From: Nocardia takedensis NBRC 100417
GTDB lineage: Bacteria > Actinomycetota > Actinomycetes > Mycobacteriales > Mycobacteriaceae
Direction of reading: 5' to 3'
DNA length: 64,000 bases
NCBI RefSeq assembly: GCF_000308695.1
Contig: NZ_BAGG01000021.1
Location: 117,410 to 181,409 of the forward strand
Positions within the stretch are counted from its first letter, which is position 1. Each line of letters begins with the position of its first letter. Positions 32,984 to 42,691 of the stretch are shown here, piece by piece. The notes below the pieces were generated by a model that saw only the letters and a program-made list of their open reading frames with translations, ran no database searches and was not told the DNA's origin. The position numbers were made by a program, and so were the translations under genes.

Positions 32984-33382
32984 GTCCCGGAGTGTAACCA
33001 GAGACCGGGGGTCACCGGAACCCGGTACTGGCTACCCGCCAGTAGTAAAACCCCAGCTAGATACGGTTGCGGAAGGATTTCTGGCCGAAAATCGCTGGTC
33101 GATCAGGGGTCCGAATTCTTCGGTTCTCACAACGGATCCGGATCGTCGCTGTCGAATTTCCCTGGGCGATATTCGTCACTCCGAGCCCGCGACCGCGATA
33201 TCCACCGCGGCGCGCGAACGCGAATTCGGCGGTGCGGACATTACCGTCCTCGTCGCACGCGCAGGCGCGAATCGCGCGACGACGCGCCGAGGGATTCGCG
33301 CCGATTTCCGCCCCGCGCGATCGGGTTCCGCACCGGGCGGGGGAATCCCGGCGGATCGCCCGATCCGGGTAGCGTGCCACGG
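32984..33382. promoter_or_regulatory. Divergent accD5 / birA spacer
   Basis: 399 bp without a supported gene. An AT-richer segment just upstream of accD5 (about 33035-33140) is the likely accD5 promoter region. I find no strong palindrome. Confidence 0.35.
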
Positions 33383-34207
33383 GTGAGCTCCCCCTCCCCG
33401 CACTCCCCGGAATCCGTTCGGCAACCCGTCGACGTCGACCGGTTGCGTCAGGCCGTGGCCACCGCGCTGCCGCTGTTCGACAGCGTCGAGGTGGTCGAGT
33501 CCACCGGTTCCACCAACGCCGATCTGATGGCCCGCGCGGCCGCCGGGGAGCAGCGGTCCGCGGTCCTCGTCGCCGAAGCGCAGCAGGCGGGCCGGGGTCG
33601 GCACGCGCGCAACTGGGTCAGCCCGCCGCGCGCCCAGATCTCGCTGTCGATGCTGGTGCACCCGCGCGAGATCGATCCCGCCGCACTGGGCTGGCTGCCG
33701 CTGCTGACCGGAATCGCCGCGGTGGACGCGCTGCGCGGCGTCGCCGGGGTCGACGCGAAACTCAAGTGGCCCAACGACGTCCTGATCGGCGCGCGCAAGG
33801 TCGCGGGCATCCTCGCCGAGGTCGCGGTGTCCGGTCCGAGTCCGGCGGTGGTGATCGGCGTGGGGGTGAACGTCTCCCTGTCGGAGGCGGAGTTGCCGGT
33901 GCCGCACGCGATCTCGCTCGCGCTGGCCGAGGCGCGGACCCTGGACCGCACCGACCTGATCCTGGGACTGCTCACCGAATTCGACCGCCGCTTCACGGCT
34001 TGGCGCGCGGCGGACTGGGACGTCGCCGACCTCGCCGCCGCCTACCGCCCGCGCTGCGCGACCCTGGGCGCGCGCGTACGCGCCGAACTGCCCGGCGGCG
34101 AGGTCCTCACCGGCATCGCCACCGACATCGACGCGCACGGCCGCATCGTCATCGACTCGCGCGCCATCTCCGCGGGCGACGTCACCCACCTGCGCGCGGA
34201 GTACTGA
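33383..34207 (+). CDS. birA: Biotin-[acetyl-CoA carboxylase] ligase, no DNA-binding domain
   Basis: 274 aa from the GTG at 33383. Ligase core: VESTGSTNADLMARAAAGE, QQAGRGRHARNWVSPP (biotinyl-AMP loop), LKWPNDVLIGARKVAGIL, and a small C-terminal SH3-like domain (GDVTHLRAEY end). The N-terminus has no winged helix, so it modifies AccA-type carriers but does not repress biotin genes, as in mycobacteria. It faces accD5, consistent with Rv3279c/Rv3280. The frame is open upstream to 31262 only as the antisense of accD5. Confidence 0.95.
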   Translation: MSSPSPHSPESVRQPVDVDRLRQAVATALPLFDSVEVVESTGSTNADLMARAAAGEQRSAVLVAEAQQAGRGRHARNWVSPPRAQISLSMLVHPREIDPAALGWLPLLTGIAAVDALRGVAGVDAKLKWPNDVLIGARKVAGILAEVAVSGPSPAVVIGVGVNVSLSEAELPVPHAISLALAEARTLDRTDLILGLLTEFDRRFTAWRAADWDVADLAAAYRPRCATLGARVRAELPGGEVLTGIATDIDAHGRIVIDSRAISAGDVTHLRAEY

Positions 34208-34208
34208 C

Positions 34209-34244
34209 GCCCGGCCCCCGAGCCGCGGCCGTACCGGGCCGGGC
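34209..34244 (+). terminator. Candidate terminator after birA
   Basis: Arms GCCCGGCCC (34209-34217) and GGGCCGGGC (34236-34244) start 2 nt past the birA stop. The 18-nt loop itself contains the small self-complementary stretch GCCGCGGC. No U-tract. Confidence 0.45.
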
Positions 34245-34376
34245 GATGCGGGGTTCGGGCGATGCGGAGTTCGGGTGGCACCGAGCCCAGGTGGCACCGA
34301 GTTCGGCGCGGCATTCACTTCCGGGCTGTGCCGAGCCCCGGGCGGTATCGAGGCTCGGCGCGTCCAGGACCGGGGA

Positions 34377-35333
34377 TCAGACGGGCTGGGGGGCCTTGGC
34401 CCGCGCCGCCTCCCTGGCCAGCATCTTGTCGCGCTGCTCCTCGAACTTGACCACGTCCTGCTCGAGCTTCTCCAGGAACACCGCGAGTTCCTCGCGCGAC
34501 TGCTCGCCGCGCGGCCCGAAATCGTCGCGGTCGAAGATGTTCCACTTCTTCAGCACCGGTTGCACCACCTCTTCGAGGTGCTGGCGCAGATCGTAGATGC
34601 CGTGCTTGGCCATCATGACGCCGTTGCGGCGGAAGTTCGGCATGGTCGCGCCCGGCATGACGAAATTGGTGAGCACCCTGGTCAGGGCCGCGACGGCCTG
34701 GTCGGGCACCAGGTCCAGGGCCGCGCCGCACAGGTTGCGGTAGAAGATCATGTGCAGGTTCTCGTCGGCGGCGATGCGCTGGAGCATCCGGTCGGCGACC
34801 GGGTCGTCGCAGACCTTGCCGGTGTTGCGGTGGCTGACCCGGGTCGCCAACTCCTGGAAGGTCACGTAGGCGACGTTGACCAGGAATCCGCCCCAGTCCT
34901 GCGGGGCGTTCGCGCCGGTGGTCATGTGGATCATCCGGGCTTGTTCCAGGGCCACCGGGTCCACGCCGCGGGTGACCACGAGGTAGTCGCGCATCACGAT
35001 GCCGTGCCGGTTCTCCTCGGCGGTCCAGCGGCCCACCCAGGTGCCCCAGGCGCCGTCCTGGGAGAAGTTCTGCGCGATCTCGCGGTGATAGGAGGGCAGG
35101 TTGTCCTCGGTGAGCAGGTTGGTGATCATCGCGATCTTCGCGATCTCGCTCAGCCCGGATTGCTCGGGGGCCCAGTCCGTCCCGCCCATCGCCGCGAAAT
35201 TGCGGCCCTCGTCCCACGGCACGTAGTCGTGCGGGTGCCATTCCTTGGCCATCGACAGATGCCGGTTCAGGTTCTGTTCGGCCACCGGCTCCAATTCGGT
35301 GAGGATCTCGAGTTGGGTCAGGTCCTTGCTCAC
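34377..35333 (-). CDS. Acyl-[acyl-carrier-protein] desaturase (DesA-type diiron enzyme)
   Basis: 318 aa from the GTG at 35333 with GGAGG at ideal spacing. It has the ferritin-like diiron site of soluble acyl-ACP desaturases: Glu76 and ExxH in WTAEENRHG (Glu107, His110), Glu161, and ExxH in AADENLHMIF (Glu191, His194). It introduces a double bond into ACP-bound fatty acids using O2 and a reductase/ferredoxin. It sits between birA and the PH-domain gene, where M. tuberculosis has no desaturase. Confidence 0.93.
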   Translation of the reverse strand: MSKDLTQLEILTELEPVAEQNLNRHLSMAKEWHPHDYVPWDEGRNFAAMGGTDWAPEQSGLSEIAKIAMITNLLTEDNLPSYHREIAQNFSQDGAWGTWVGRWTAEENRHGIVMRDYLVVTRGVDPVALEQARMIHMTTGANAPQDWGGFLVNVAYVTFQELATRVSHRNTGKVCDDPVADRMLQRIAADENLHMIFYRNLCGAALDLVPDQAVAALTRVLTNFVMPGATMPNFRRNGVMMAKHGIYDLRQHLEEVVQPVLKKWNIFDRDDFGPRGEQSREELAVFLEKLEQDVVKFEEQRDKMLAREAARAKAPQPV

Positions 35334-35501
35334 GCGTGCCTCCACGTCGTCTAACCGTCGCGCCGTTGTCGACGGGTGGATTCGGGCAATATAAAACCCG
35401 GCGTGCCCGTGCGCTGGGGAACCGGACCATACTGTGAAAACGGACTGTCCGCGAGCGTCGGTGTGGGGCATGTGGACAGCGCTTCGAGGTAGGGTGCGGT
35501 C

Positions 35502-36044
35502 ATGGGTTATCCGGAGGATGTGCTCGCGCCGGACGAGCAGTTGTTACTCCATCGCCATCCGCATTGGAAGATGTTGTTCTGGCCCGCCGTCACGTTGGTG
35601 CTCGCCACGGCGGTGGCCGGATTCGCCGCGGGCTACGTCTCGCGCACCACCGAGGGCACCACGCGCACCGCGTTGCTGGTGGTCGTGCTGGTGCTGTGGC
35701 TGGCCGTGATCGGGTGGCGCTGCGTCGCACCGATCGTCAGCTGGAAGTCGACGCATTTCATCATCACCGAACGCCGGGTGCTGATCCGCCAAGGGGTGCT
35801 GACCCACACCGGGATCGATATCCCGATGAACCGGATCTCCAGCGTGCAGTTCCGGCACGGGATCTTCGACCGCCTGCTGGGCACCGGCACCCTGATCATC
35901 GCCTCCTCCTCCGATGAACCCCTGGAATACGACGACATCCCGAATGTCCAGAAGGTGCACGCGCTGCTGTACCACCAGGTCTTCGAGGTGGATCGGGGCA
36001 CCGTGGGCGGGCGCGGCGGCTATCGCGGCGACGGCGAGTACTGA
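35502..36044 (+). CDS. Membrane protein with bacterial PH (bPH2/DUF304) domain
   Basis: 180 aa. Two membrane segments lie near the N-terminus (FWPAVTLVLATAVAGFAAGY and TALLVVVLVLWLAVIGW). The bPH2 domain follows: FIITERRVLIRQGVLTHTGI, IPMNRISSVQF, LLGTGTLIIASSS. The function of these domains is unknown; they are membrane-tethered with the PH-like part probably cytoplasmic. The position matches Rv3278c next to birA. Confidence 0.88.
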   Translation: MGYPEDVLAPDEQLLLHRHPHWKMLFWPAVTLVLATAVAGFAAGYVSRTTEGTTRTALLVVVLVLWLAVIGWRCVAPIVSWKSTHFIITERRVLIRQGVLTHTGIDIPMNRISSVQFRHGIFDRLLGTGTLIIASSSDEPLEYDDIPNVQKVHALLYHQVFEVDRGTVGGRGGYRGDGEY

Positions 36045-36116
36045 CCAGCCCATGATCGCCGACACCCCCGGGGCGCGCACCGTGCCGCCGCAGGCAGGCA
36101 TCCGTAATCTGTGTCC

Positions 36117-36794
36117 ATGACCGCCGTACTGCTGGCCGAAGACGACGAGGCCATCGCCGCGCCGCTCTCGCGAGCACTCGGCCGCGAAGGCTATTCGGTC
36201 ACGGTGGAGAGCTTCGGTCCCGCCGTCCTGCGCCGCGCCCTCGAAGGCGATCACGACCTGCTGATCCTCGATCTCGGCCTGCCCGGGATGGACGGGCTCG
36301 AGGTGTGCCGTCAGGTGCGGGCGCGCGGGGCCGATCTGGCCGTGCTGATGCTGACCGCGCGCACCGACGAGGTCGATTTCGTCGTCGGACTCGACGCGGG
36401 CGCCGACGACTACGTCGGCAAGCCGTTCCGCCTCGCCGAACTGCTCGCGCGGGTGCGGGCGCTGTTGCGGCGCAGCGGAATCGGCGACGAAGCCGTGGAG
36501 GTCGGCGGCATCCGGCTCGAACCCGCGGCCCGCCGCGTGCTGGTCAACGGTGTCGAGATCGGGCTGGCCAACAAGGAATACGAACTGCTCAAGGTCCTCA
36601 TCGACCGCGCGGGGCAAGTGGTGCCGCGCGAGACGATCCTGCGCGAGGTCTGGGGCGACGCGGAACTGCGCGGCTCCAAGACCTTGGATATGCACATGTC
36701 CTGGCTGCGTCGCAAGATCGGCGACGAAGGGCCGATGGCCGAACGCCGCATCGTCACCGTGCGCGGTGTCGGATTCCGACTGAACACCGACTGA
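36117..36794 (+). CDS. OmpR/PhoB-family response regulator
   Basis: 225 aa. Receiver domain with acidic pocket AEDDE, phosphoacceptor Asp52 in LLILDLGLPGMDG, Thr in MLTART and Lys in DYVGKPF. The C-terminal winged helix reads EYELLKVLIDRAGQVVPRET, then GSKTLDMHMSWLRRKIGDEG. The ATG at 36117 is chosen over the GTG at 36111; neither has a clear ribosome-binding site. The partner kinase follows after 1 nt. The regulon is unknown. Confidence 0.93.
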   Translation: MTAVLLAEDDEAIAAPLSRALGREGYSVTVESFGPAVLRRALEGDHDLLILDLGLPGMDGLEVCRQVRARGADLAVLMLTARTDEVDFVVGLDAGADDYVGKPFRLAELLARVRALLRRSGIGDEAVEVGGIRLEPAARRVLVNGVEIGLANKEYELLKVLIDRAGQVVPRETILREVWGDAELRGSKTLDMHMSWLRRKIGDEGPMAERRIVTVRGVGFRLNTD

Positions 36795-36795
36795 C

Positions 36796-38103
36796 GTGCG
36801 CCGCCGCATCCTGCGCTCGATGCTGACGGTGCTCACCATCACCACGATGGTGCTCGGCATCCCACTCACCTACACCGCGTGGCTGTGGGTGGAGGACATC
36901 ACCCGCAACGACTTGCAGAACCGGTTGCAGCGGGTGGCGGCCGAGGTCATCGCCCAGGAACAGCCGGACGGGATGGTGCCCGGCGATCTCGACGTCCGCG
37001 CCGCGCAGGCGCTGGTCCCGATCGGCGGCAAGCTCACGATCGTCTACCCGTCTCCGCAGGACAACGCCACCCGGGTCGACATCGGAGTGCCCGAGGTCGA
37101 CGATCCGCTGGTGGAGTCGCTGTCGATGGGCACACTCGGATCGCTGCGCTTGGAGGTGCCCTCCGCGCCGATGCACGCCACCCAGCGGCAGGCCGTCGCG
37201 GTGGTGGCGCTGGCGGTACTGGCCTCCCTCGGCGCGGCGGTGACGATCGCCGTGTTCACCGCGCGCCGGGTCGCCGACCCGTTGCGCGACGTGGCGGCCC
37301 GCGCCGCGCGCCTGGCGATGGGCGATTTCCGGCCCGACCCGCGCAGGCACGGCATCTCCGAACTCGACCGCGTCTCCGATGTGCTCGACTCGGCCACCGT
37401 CGAGATCGCGGGCCGTCTGCAACGCGAACACGCGCTGGTCGCCGACGTCTCCCACCAGTTGCGCAGTCGGTTGACGGCGGTCCGGTTGCGCCTGGACGAA
37501 CTGTCCGCGCACAAGGACCCCGAGGTCGTGCACGAGGCCGAGGAGGCGATGGCCCAGGTCGACCGGCTCACCGAGGCGATCGACGACCTGGTGCGCGCCT
37601 CCCGCGACGAGGACGCCGCCGACCGCGACCCGATCCCGGTGATGAACGAACTGCGCGGCGTGGTCGAGGAGTGGAAGCATCCGTTCACCGAGGCCGGTCG
37701 CACGCTGGTGCTCACCGGCGACGATTCGCTCAGCGCGCCGATCACCGCGTCCCGCCTGCGCGAGGCGGTCACGGTGCTGGTTGACAACGCGCTCATGCAC
37801 GGCGGCGGCACCTGCACCGTCTCGGTGCGCACGGTGCGGCCCGGCAACGCCAGGGAACCGCTGGTGTGCGTGGAGGTCGCCGACGAAGGGCACGGGGTGC
37901 GCGACGAACTGGCCCCGCACATCTTCGATCGCGGCTTCTCCGCGGGCGGGTCGACCGGTGTCGGTCTGGCCTTGGCGCGTGCGTTGATCGAAGCCGACGG
38001 CGGCAGGCTGGAACTGCAACGCCGCAGGCCCGCGCTGTTCGCGGTGTTCCTCGGCTCGTTCGCGCCGATCCGCCTCGGGGCCTCGGTGACCGAACCGCGT
38101 TAG
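36796..38103 (+). CDS. Sensor histidine kinase, partner of the adjacent response regulator
   Basis: 435 aa, GTG start 1 nt after the regulator stop. Membrane segments at about 10-32 and 133-155 flank an extracytoplasmic region of about 100 residues with no recognisable fold. Then HAMP, HisKA with His220 in VADVSHQLRSRLTAVRLRLD, and HATPase_c with VLVDNALMHGGG (N box), EVADEGHGV (G1) and GFSAGGSTGVGLALAR (G2). The usual Pro after the H box is Arg. The 3' end overlaps the gtrA-like gene by 4 nt, convergent. Confidence 0.93.
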   Translation: MRRRILRSMLTVLTITTMVLGIPLTYTAWLWVEDITRNDLQNRLQRVAAEVIAQEQPDGMVPGDLDVRAAQALVPIGGKLTIVYPSPQDNATRVDIGVPEVDDPLVESLSMGTLGSLRLEVPSAPMHATQRQAVAVVALAVLASLGAAVTIAVFTARRVADPLRDVAARAARLAMGDFRPDPRRHGISELDRVSDVLDSATVEIAGRLQREHALVADVSHQLRSRLTAVRLRLDELSAHKDPEVVHEAEEAMAQVDRLTEAIDDLVRASRDEDAADRDPIPVMNELRGVVEEWKHPFTEAGRTLVLTGDDSLSAPITASRLREAVTVLVDNALMHGGGTCTVSVRTVRPGNAREPLVCVEVADEGHGVRDELAPHIFDRGFSAGGSTGVGLALARALIEADGGRLELQRRRPALFAVFLGSFAPIRLGASVTEPR

Positions 38104-38642
38104 CGGCGGTCCAGATGCTCCTCTTCGAGCATCTCCTCGAGATCCTCGACCATCTCGGTGATCTCGTCCGGGAACACCCATCGCCGCATCGCCCAGAACC
38201 GGAACGCCATCTGCAACAAGTTGCCGATCACGAACGCGCTGACGAAATCGGCGATGTTCTCCACGGTGAAACTCACCGCGGGCTGCCGCAGGTCGAAGAC
38301 GTAACTCGAGATCCACAACGGGATATTGCTCAGCGCCACGCCCACACCGCTGACCACGAAGAACAGCAGCGCCTCGTGATGTTTCTCGCGTCCGCCGCGG
38401 TTCTTGAACGACCATTCGCGGTTGAACACGTAGGAGGCGATGACCGCGATCACGCCGGAGATGATCTTGGCGGTGACCGGTTTCTCGCCCAGAACGGTCC
38501 ACTTCAGGGCGTAGAAGATGCCGCTGTCGATGACGAAGGTCGTCGCGCCGACGATCGCGAACTTGATCAGCTCGTGGTGGCGGTACGACAACTCCCGCAG
38601 GGGGCTGGGGAGGGCGTTGACCACGCCGTCGACAAAAGACAC
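38100..38642 (-). CDS. GtrA-family membrane protein (first of two)
   Basis: 180 aa with four membrane segments: FAIVGATTFVIDSGIFYAL, AKIISGVIAVIASYVFN, ALLFFVVSGVGVALSNIPL and IADFVSAFVIGNLLQMAFRF. FNREWSF and FRFWAMRRWVFP are GtrA-family landmarks. GtrA proteins are thought to flip polyprenyl-linked sugars for cell-envelope glycan modification. The acidic coiled tail (EITEMVEDLEEMLEEE) is unusual. Synteny with Rv3277. A second GtrA gene lies at 47320. Confidence 0.9.
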   Translation of the reverse strand: MSFVDGVVNALPSPLRELSYRHHELIKFAIVGATTFVIDSGIFYALKWTVLGEKPVTAKIISGVIAVIASYVFNREWSFKNRGGREKHHEALLFFVVSGVGVALSNIPLWISSYVFDLRQPAVSFTVENIADFVSAFVIGNLLQMAFRFWAMRRWVFPDEITEMVEDLEEMLEEEHLDRR

Positions 38643-38681
38643 AAGGGCCGAGTGTACCGGTAGCCGTCATTACCACCTGAC

Positions 38682-39902
38682 ATGACAAGATTGGTGAACG
38701 TGACACCCCGATCCTTCGAATCCTCGGCGATGCCCACCGTCACCATGGTCGGCGGCGGTCAGCTGGCCCGGATGACCCATCAGGCCGCGATCGCGCTCGG
38801 TCAGCGGTTGCGCGTACTCGCCGAACACCCCGACGACCCGGCCGCCCAGGTGAGCCCCGACGTGGTCGCGGGCAGTCACACCGATCTGGCCGCGCTGCGC
38901 AAAGCCGCCGTCGGTTCGCACGCGCTGACCTTCGACCACGAGCACGTGCCCACCGAACACCTCGAGACGCTGGTCGCCGAGGGCGTGAACGTGCAGCCGC
39001 CGCCGAGCGCGCTCGTCTACGCCCAGGACAAACTGGCCATGCGCACGAAACTGTCGGCGCTGGGTCTGCCGGTTCCCGCTTTCGTGGCGGTCGCCGAACC
39101 CGAGGACGCGGTCCGCTTCGGCGACGAACACGGCTGGCCGTTTGTGCTCAAGACCGTGCGCGGCGGCTACGACGGGCGCGGTGTGTGGATGCCCGAGAAC
39201 GCCGAACAAGCCCGCGACCTGGTCGTGGAACAGCTCGGCCGCGGCGCGCAACTGTTGGCCGAGGCCAAGGTGGACCTGCGCCGCGAACTGTCGGCGATGG
39301 TGGCCCGCTCACCGTTCGGGCAGGCCGCGACCTGGCCGGTGGTGGAGACGGTGCAGCGCAACGGGCAGTGCGCGGTCGTCATCGCCCCCGCCCCCGACCT
39401 GCCCGAGGATCTCGGCGCGCAAGCCGAGACGCTGGCGTTGAACCTGGCGCGCGAACTCGGCGTCGTCGGGGTGATGGCGGTGGAGTTGTTCGAGACCCGC
39501 GACGGCGCGCTGCTGGTCAACGAGCTCGCGATGCGCCCGCACAACTCCGGGCACTGGGGTATGGACGGCGCGCGCACCGGCCAGTTCGAGCAGCATCTGC
39601 GCGCGGTCCTGGACTATCCGCTCGGCGACACCGAGCCGCTGGCCCCGGTCACGGTGATGGCGAATATCCTCGGTGCGCCCGAAGCGCCCGCGATGTCGAT
39701 GGACGAACGGTTGCACCACCTGTTCGCGCGGATGCCGTTCGCGAAGGTGCACCTCTACGGCAAGGGTGAACGGCCCGACCGCAAGATCGGGCACGTCAAC
39801 ATCCTCGGCGAGGACGTCGCGGTGGTTCGGGAGCAGGCAGAGCGGGCGGCGCACTGGATGTCGCACGCGATTTGGACCGACGGATGGGATCCGCATTCAT
39901 GA
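38682..39902 (+). CDS. purK: N5-carboxyaminoimidazole ribonucleotide synthase
   Basis: 406 aa. ATP-grasp enzyme: [20 protein letters not shown] opening, [22 protein letters not shown] (ATP loop), [16 protein letters not shown]. It uses ATP and bicarbonate to convert AIR to N5-CAIR in purine synthesis. The start is uncertain: ATG 38682, GTG 38700 and ATG 38730 are all in frame, and the conserved part begins after 38730. The stop overlaps the purE ATG by 4 nt, so the two are coupled. Confidence 0.95.
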   Translation: MTRLVNVTPRSFESSAMPTVTMVGGGQLARMTHQAAIALGQRLRVLAEHPDDPAAQVSPDVVAGSHTDLAALRKAAVGSHALTFDHEHVPTEHLETLVAEGVNVQPPPSALVYAQDKLAMRTKLSALGLPVPAFVAVAEPEDAVRFGDEHGWPFVLKTVRGGYDGRGVWMPENAEQARDLVVEQLGRGAQLLAEAKVDLRRELSAMVARSPFGQAATWPVVETVQRNGQCAVVIAPAPDLPEDLGAQAETLALNLARELGVVGVMAVELFETRDGALLVNELAMRPHNSGHWGMDGARTGQFEQHLRAVLDYPLGDTEPLAPVTVMANILGAPEAPAMSMDERLHHLFARMPFAKVHLYGKGERPDRKIGHVNILGEDVAVVREQAERAAHWMSHAIWTDGWDPHS

Positions 39903-40399
39903 GTACTCCGCTTGTCGGCCTGATCATGGGCAGCGACTCGGACTGGCCGACGATGGAGGCCGCCGCGCTGGCCCTGGCCGAATTCGACATCCCCTTCGAG
40001 GTGGGCGTCGTCTCGGCGCACCGCACCCCGCAGCGCATGCTCGATTACGCGCGCGAGGCCGCCGACCGCGGGTTGCAGGTCATCATCGCGGGCGCGGGCG
40101 GCGCGGCCCACCTGCCCGGAATGGTCGCCTCGGCCACCCCGCTGCCCGTCATCGGCGTGCCCGTCCCCTTGAAATACCTCGACGGCATGGACTCCCTGCT
40201 GTCCATCGTCCAGATGCCCGCTGGCGTCCCGGTCGCCACCGTCTCCATCGGCGGCGCCCGCAACGCCGGCCTCCTGGCCGCCCGCATCCTCGGCGCCACC
40301 GACCCCACCCTGCGCACCCGCATGCGCGATTTCCAGACCTCCCTCGAAACCCTCGTCCTCGAAAAAGACCAGGCCCTGCGCACCCGCCTCCTCGGCTGA
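39899..40399 (+). CDS. purE: N5-CAIR mutase
   Basis: 166 aa. [16 protein letters not shown] and [10 protein letters not shown] (active-site His-Arg), then [15 protein letters not shown] and [20 protein letters not shown] are class I PurE landmarks. It converts N5-CAIR made by PurK to CAIR. Starts within the purK stop (ATGA). Last of the two-gene purine operon; a TetR gene follows after 74 nt. Confidence 0.96.
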   Translation: MSTPLVGLIMGSDSDWPTMEAAALALAEFDIPFEVGVVSAHRTPQRMLDYAREAADRGLQVIIAGAGGAAHLPGMVASATPLPVIGVPVPLKYLDGMDSLLSIVQMPAGVPVATVSIGGARNAGLLAARILGATDPTLRTRMRDFQTSLETLVLEKDQALRTRLLG

Positions 40400-40473
40400 G
40401 CGGAGCACTCGGTCGCGTTCCGGTCGCACCGTGGTTGAACGGGGGCGGGGGGTTCGGTCAGTACGGTGGGGCG

Positions 40474-41172
40474 GTGGTCACTGACGAGAACGGGCGGGGA
40501 CGGGCGGGCGAGGACGCCGCGAGGTTCCGGTTGACGGTGGTGGAACAGGCGCTGCGACTGTTCGAGGAGAAGGGGTACGAGGCGACGACGGTCGACGAGG
40601 TCGCCGAGGCGGCGGGGATCTCGCGGCGGACCTTCTTCCGCCAGTTCCGGTCCAAGGAAGACGTGATCTTCGCCGATCACGAGTCGCAACTCGCGCTCGC
40701 GGCGGCCTATCTCGACGCCTCGCGCGAAGATCCGTGGGACGCGGTGTGCGCCGCGGTGGTGCAGGTGTTCGAGCGGTTCACCCAGTGGCGGGAGATCGCG
40801 GCGCGGCGCTACCGGGTGGTGCGCAAGGTGCCCGCGTTGCGCGACCGCGAGATCGTGACGGTGTTCCGCTACGAGCGACTGTTCACCGACTATTTGCGGG
40901 AGCGCCAGCCCGAGGCGTCGGATCTGGCCAGGGTCCAGTTCACGGCGGCGGTCACCGCGACCCACAACTACCTGCTGCGACGGATGGTGCGCGGCGAGTC
41001 CTCGGCGGATGCGACCGATTTGCGAGACGTTCTCGCCGAGATTCCGCGCGGCGGCGTCCCGCCACGTGACGCCGGTGAGGTGGTCGTGGCCGTCTTCCCT
41101 CGGGATATGCCGACCCGGCAGGTCGCCGATCTGGTCGCGCGTCGGCTGGGTACGCTGTCGGAAAGCGAATAG
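40474..41172 (+). CDS. TetR-family transcriptional regulator
   Basis: 232 aa from the GTG at 40474 with GGTGGGG upstream. HTH: TVDEVAEAAGISRRTFFRQF then RSKEDVIFADH, typical of TetR. It lies between purE and fadE25 on the same strand, 120 nt before fadE25. Control of the acyl-CoA dehydrogenase is plausible, since many mycobacterial fadE genes have TetR regulators, but unproven. Confidence 0.88.
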   Translation: MVTDENGRGRAGEDAARFRLTVVEQALRLFEEKGYEATTVDEVAEAAGISRRTFFRQFRSKEDVIFADHESQLALAAAYLDASREDPWDAVCAAVVQVFERFTQWREIAARRYRVVRKVPALRDREIVTVFRYERLFTDYLRERQPEASDLARVQFTAAVTATHNYLLRRMVRGESSADATDLRDVLAEIPRGGVPPRDAGEVVVAVFPRDMPTRQVADLVARRLGTLSESE

Positions 41173-41292
41173 CAAGCTAATCTGACACTGGGTGCCACAG
41201 GGCATCCGCATGTAACGCAGGGGTGAGGGCGTACACTCGTGGATGTGTGGCACTGAGTGCCGACCGAGACCCACACCCGAGGAGCGTGCCCA

Positions 41293-42453
41293 ATGGCGGG
41301 AAATCCGGATTTCGACCTGTTCCGGCTCGAGGACTTCCACGACGAGCTGCGCGCGGCCATCCGTGCCCTCGCCGAGAAGGAGATCGCCCCCTACGCCAAG
41401 GACGTCGACGGTAACTCGCGGTTCCCGGAGGAGGCGCTGTCCGCGCTGAACGCCTCCGGCTTCAACGCCGTGCACGTGCCCGAACAGTTCGGCGGCCAGG
41501 GCGCGGACTCGGTCGCGACCTGCATCGTCATCGAAGAGGTCGCCCGGGTCTGCGGGTCCTCCTCGCTGATCCCCGCCGTCAACAAACTCGGCACCATGGG
41601 CCTGATCCTCAACGGCTCCGACGAACTCAAGCAGCAGGTGCTGCCCGACATCGTCAACGGCGAGATGGCCTCCTACGCGCTGTCCGAGCGCGAGGCCGGT
41701 TCCGACGCCGCGAGCATGCGCACCCGCGCCCGCCGCGAAGGCGACGACTGGATCCTCAACGGCTCCAAATGCTGGATCACCAACGGCGGCAAGTCCTCCT
41801 GGTACACCGTCATGGCGGTGACCGACGCCGACAAGGGCGCCAACGGCATCTCGGCGTTCCTGGTCCACAAGGACGACGAAGGCTTCGTCGTCGGCCCGCT
41901 CGAGCACAAACTCGGCATCAAGGGTTCGCCCACCGCCGAGTTGTACTTCGAGAACTGCCGCATCCCGGGCGACCGGATCGTCGGCGAACCGGGCACCGGT
42001 TTCAAGACCGCCCTGCAGACCCTCGACCACACCCGCCCGACCATCGGCGCGCAGGCCGTCGGCCTGGCCCAGGGCGCGCTCGACGCCGCACTGGCCTACA
42101 CCAAGGATCGCAAGCAGTTCGGCACCGCGATCGCCGACTTCCAGAACACCCAGTTCATGCTCGCGGACATGGCGATGAAGATCGAGGCCGCCCGCCTCAT
42201 GGTCTACACCTCCGCCGCCCGCGCCGAACGCGGCGAGAAGAACCTCGGTTTCATCTCCGCCGCCGCCAAATGCTTCGCCTCCGACGTCGCCATGGAAGTC
42301 ACCACCAACGCCGTCCAACTCTTCGGCGGCGCGGGCTACACCACCGACTTCCCCGTCGAACGCATGATGCGCGACGCCAAGATCACCCAGATCTACGAAG
42401 GCACCAACCAGATCCAGCGGGTAGTCATGTCCCGCGCCCTGCTCAAGGGCTGA
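41293..42453 (+). CDS. fadE25: Acyl-CoA dehydrogenase
   Basis: 386 aa; ATG with GAGGAG upstream. FAD-dependent alpha,beta-dehydrogenation of acyl-CoA: YALSEREAGSDAASM (FAD/substrate loop), WITNGGKSSWYTVMAV, HKLGIKGSPTAELYF, DRKQFGTAIADFQNTQF, and QIYEGTNQIQRVVMSRALL with catalytic Glu369. The length and Glu position fit short/medium-chain dehydrogenases. Downstream of purE as in M. tuberculosis Rv3274c. Confidence 0.95.
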   Translation: MAGNPDFDLFRLEDFHDELRAAIRALAEKEIAPYAKDVDGNSRFPEEALSALNASGFNAVHVPEQFGGQGADSVATCIVIEEVARVCGSSSLIPAVNKLGTMGLILNGSDELKQQVLPDIVNGEMASYALSEREAGSDAASMRTRARREGDDWILNGSKCWITNGGKSSWYTVMAVTDADKGANGISAFLVHKDDEGFVVGPLEHKLGIKGSPTAELYFENCRIPGDRIVGEPGTGFKTALQTLDHTRPTIGAQAVGLAQGALDAALAYTKDRKQFGTAIADFQNTQFMLADMAMKIEAARLMVYTSAARAERGEKNLGFISAAAKCFASDVAMEVTTNAVQLFGGAGYTTDFPVERMMRDAKITQIYEGTNQIQRVVMSRALLKG

Positions 42454-42691
42454 TTCCGCGGTCGACCGGGTGTTCCGCCCGGCAACGCCACCTCGTTCCG
42501 GCCGCTTGTAGGCCTTGGATGGTTTGATTGCCGGAGCACCCGGTCGATCACCGCACGGACGCAGCCGTCGCCGAAAGCGATTGCGCGATCACTGACTCAA
42601 CCCGGCAAGCACACGAGGCCATGGTCTGGCTCAGCCGGTGCGGCGTCCGTGCGTTGGCGAATCGGCCAACTCGGGCAATTTTCGAGCACTC

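Noticed and set aside
31262..34207. A 981-codon plus-strand open frame
   Set aside because: Only its last 274 codons are real (birA). The rest is antisense to accD5, whose protein is strongly conserved, and is open only because GC-rich DNA rarely has stops.
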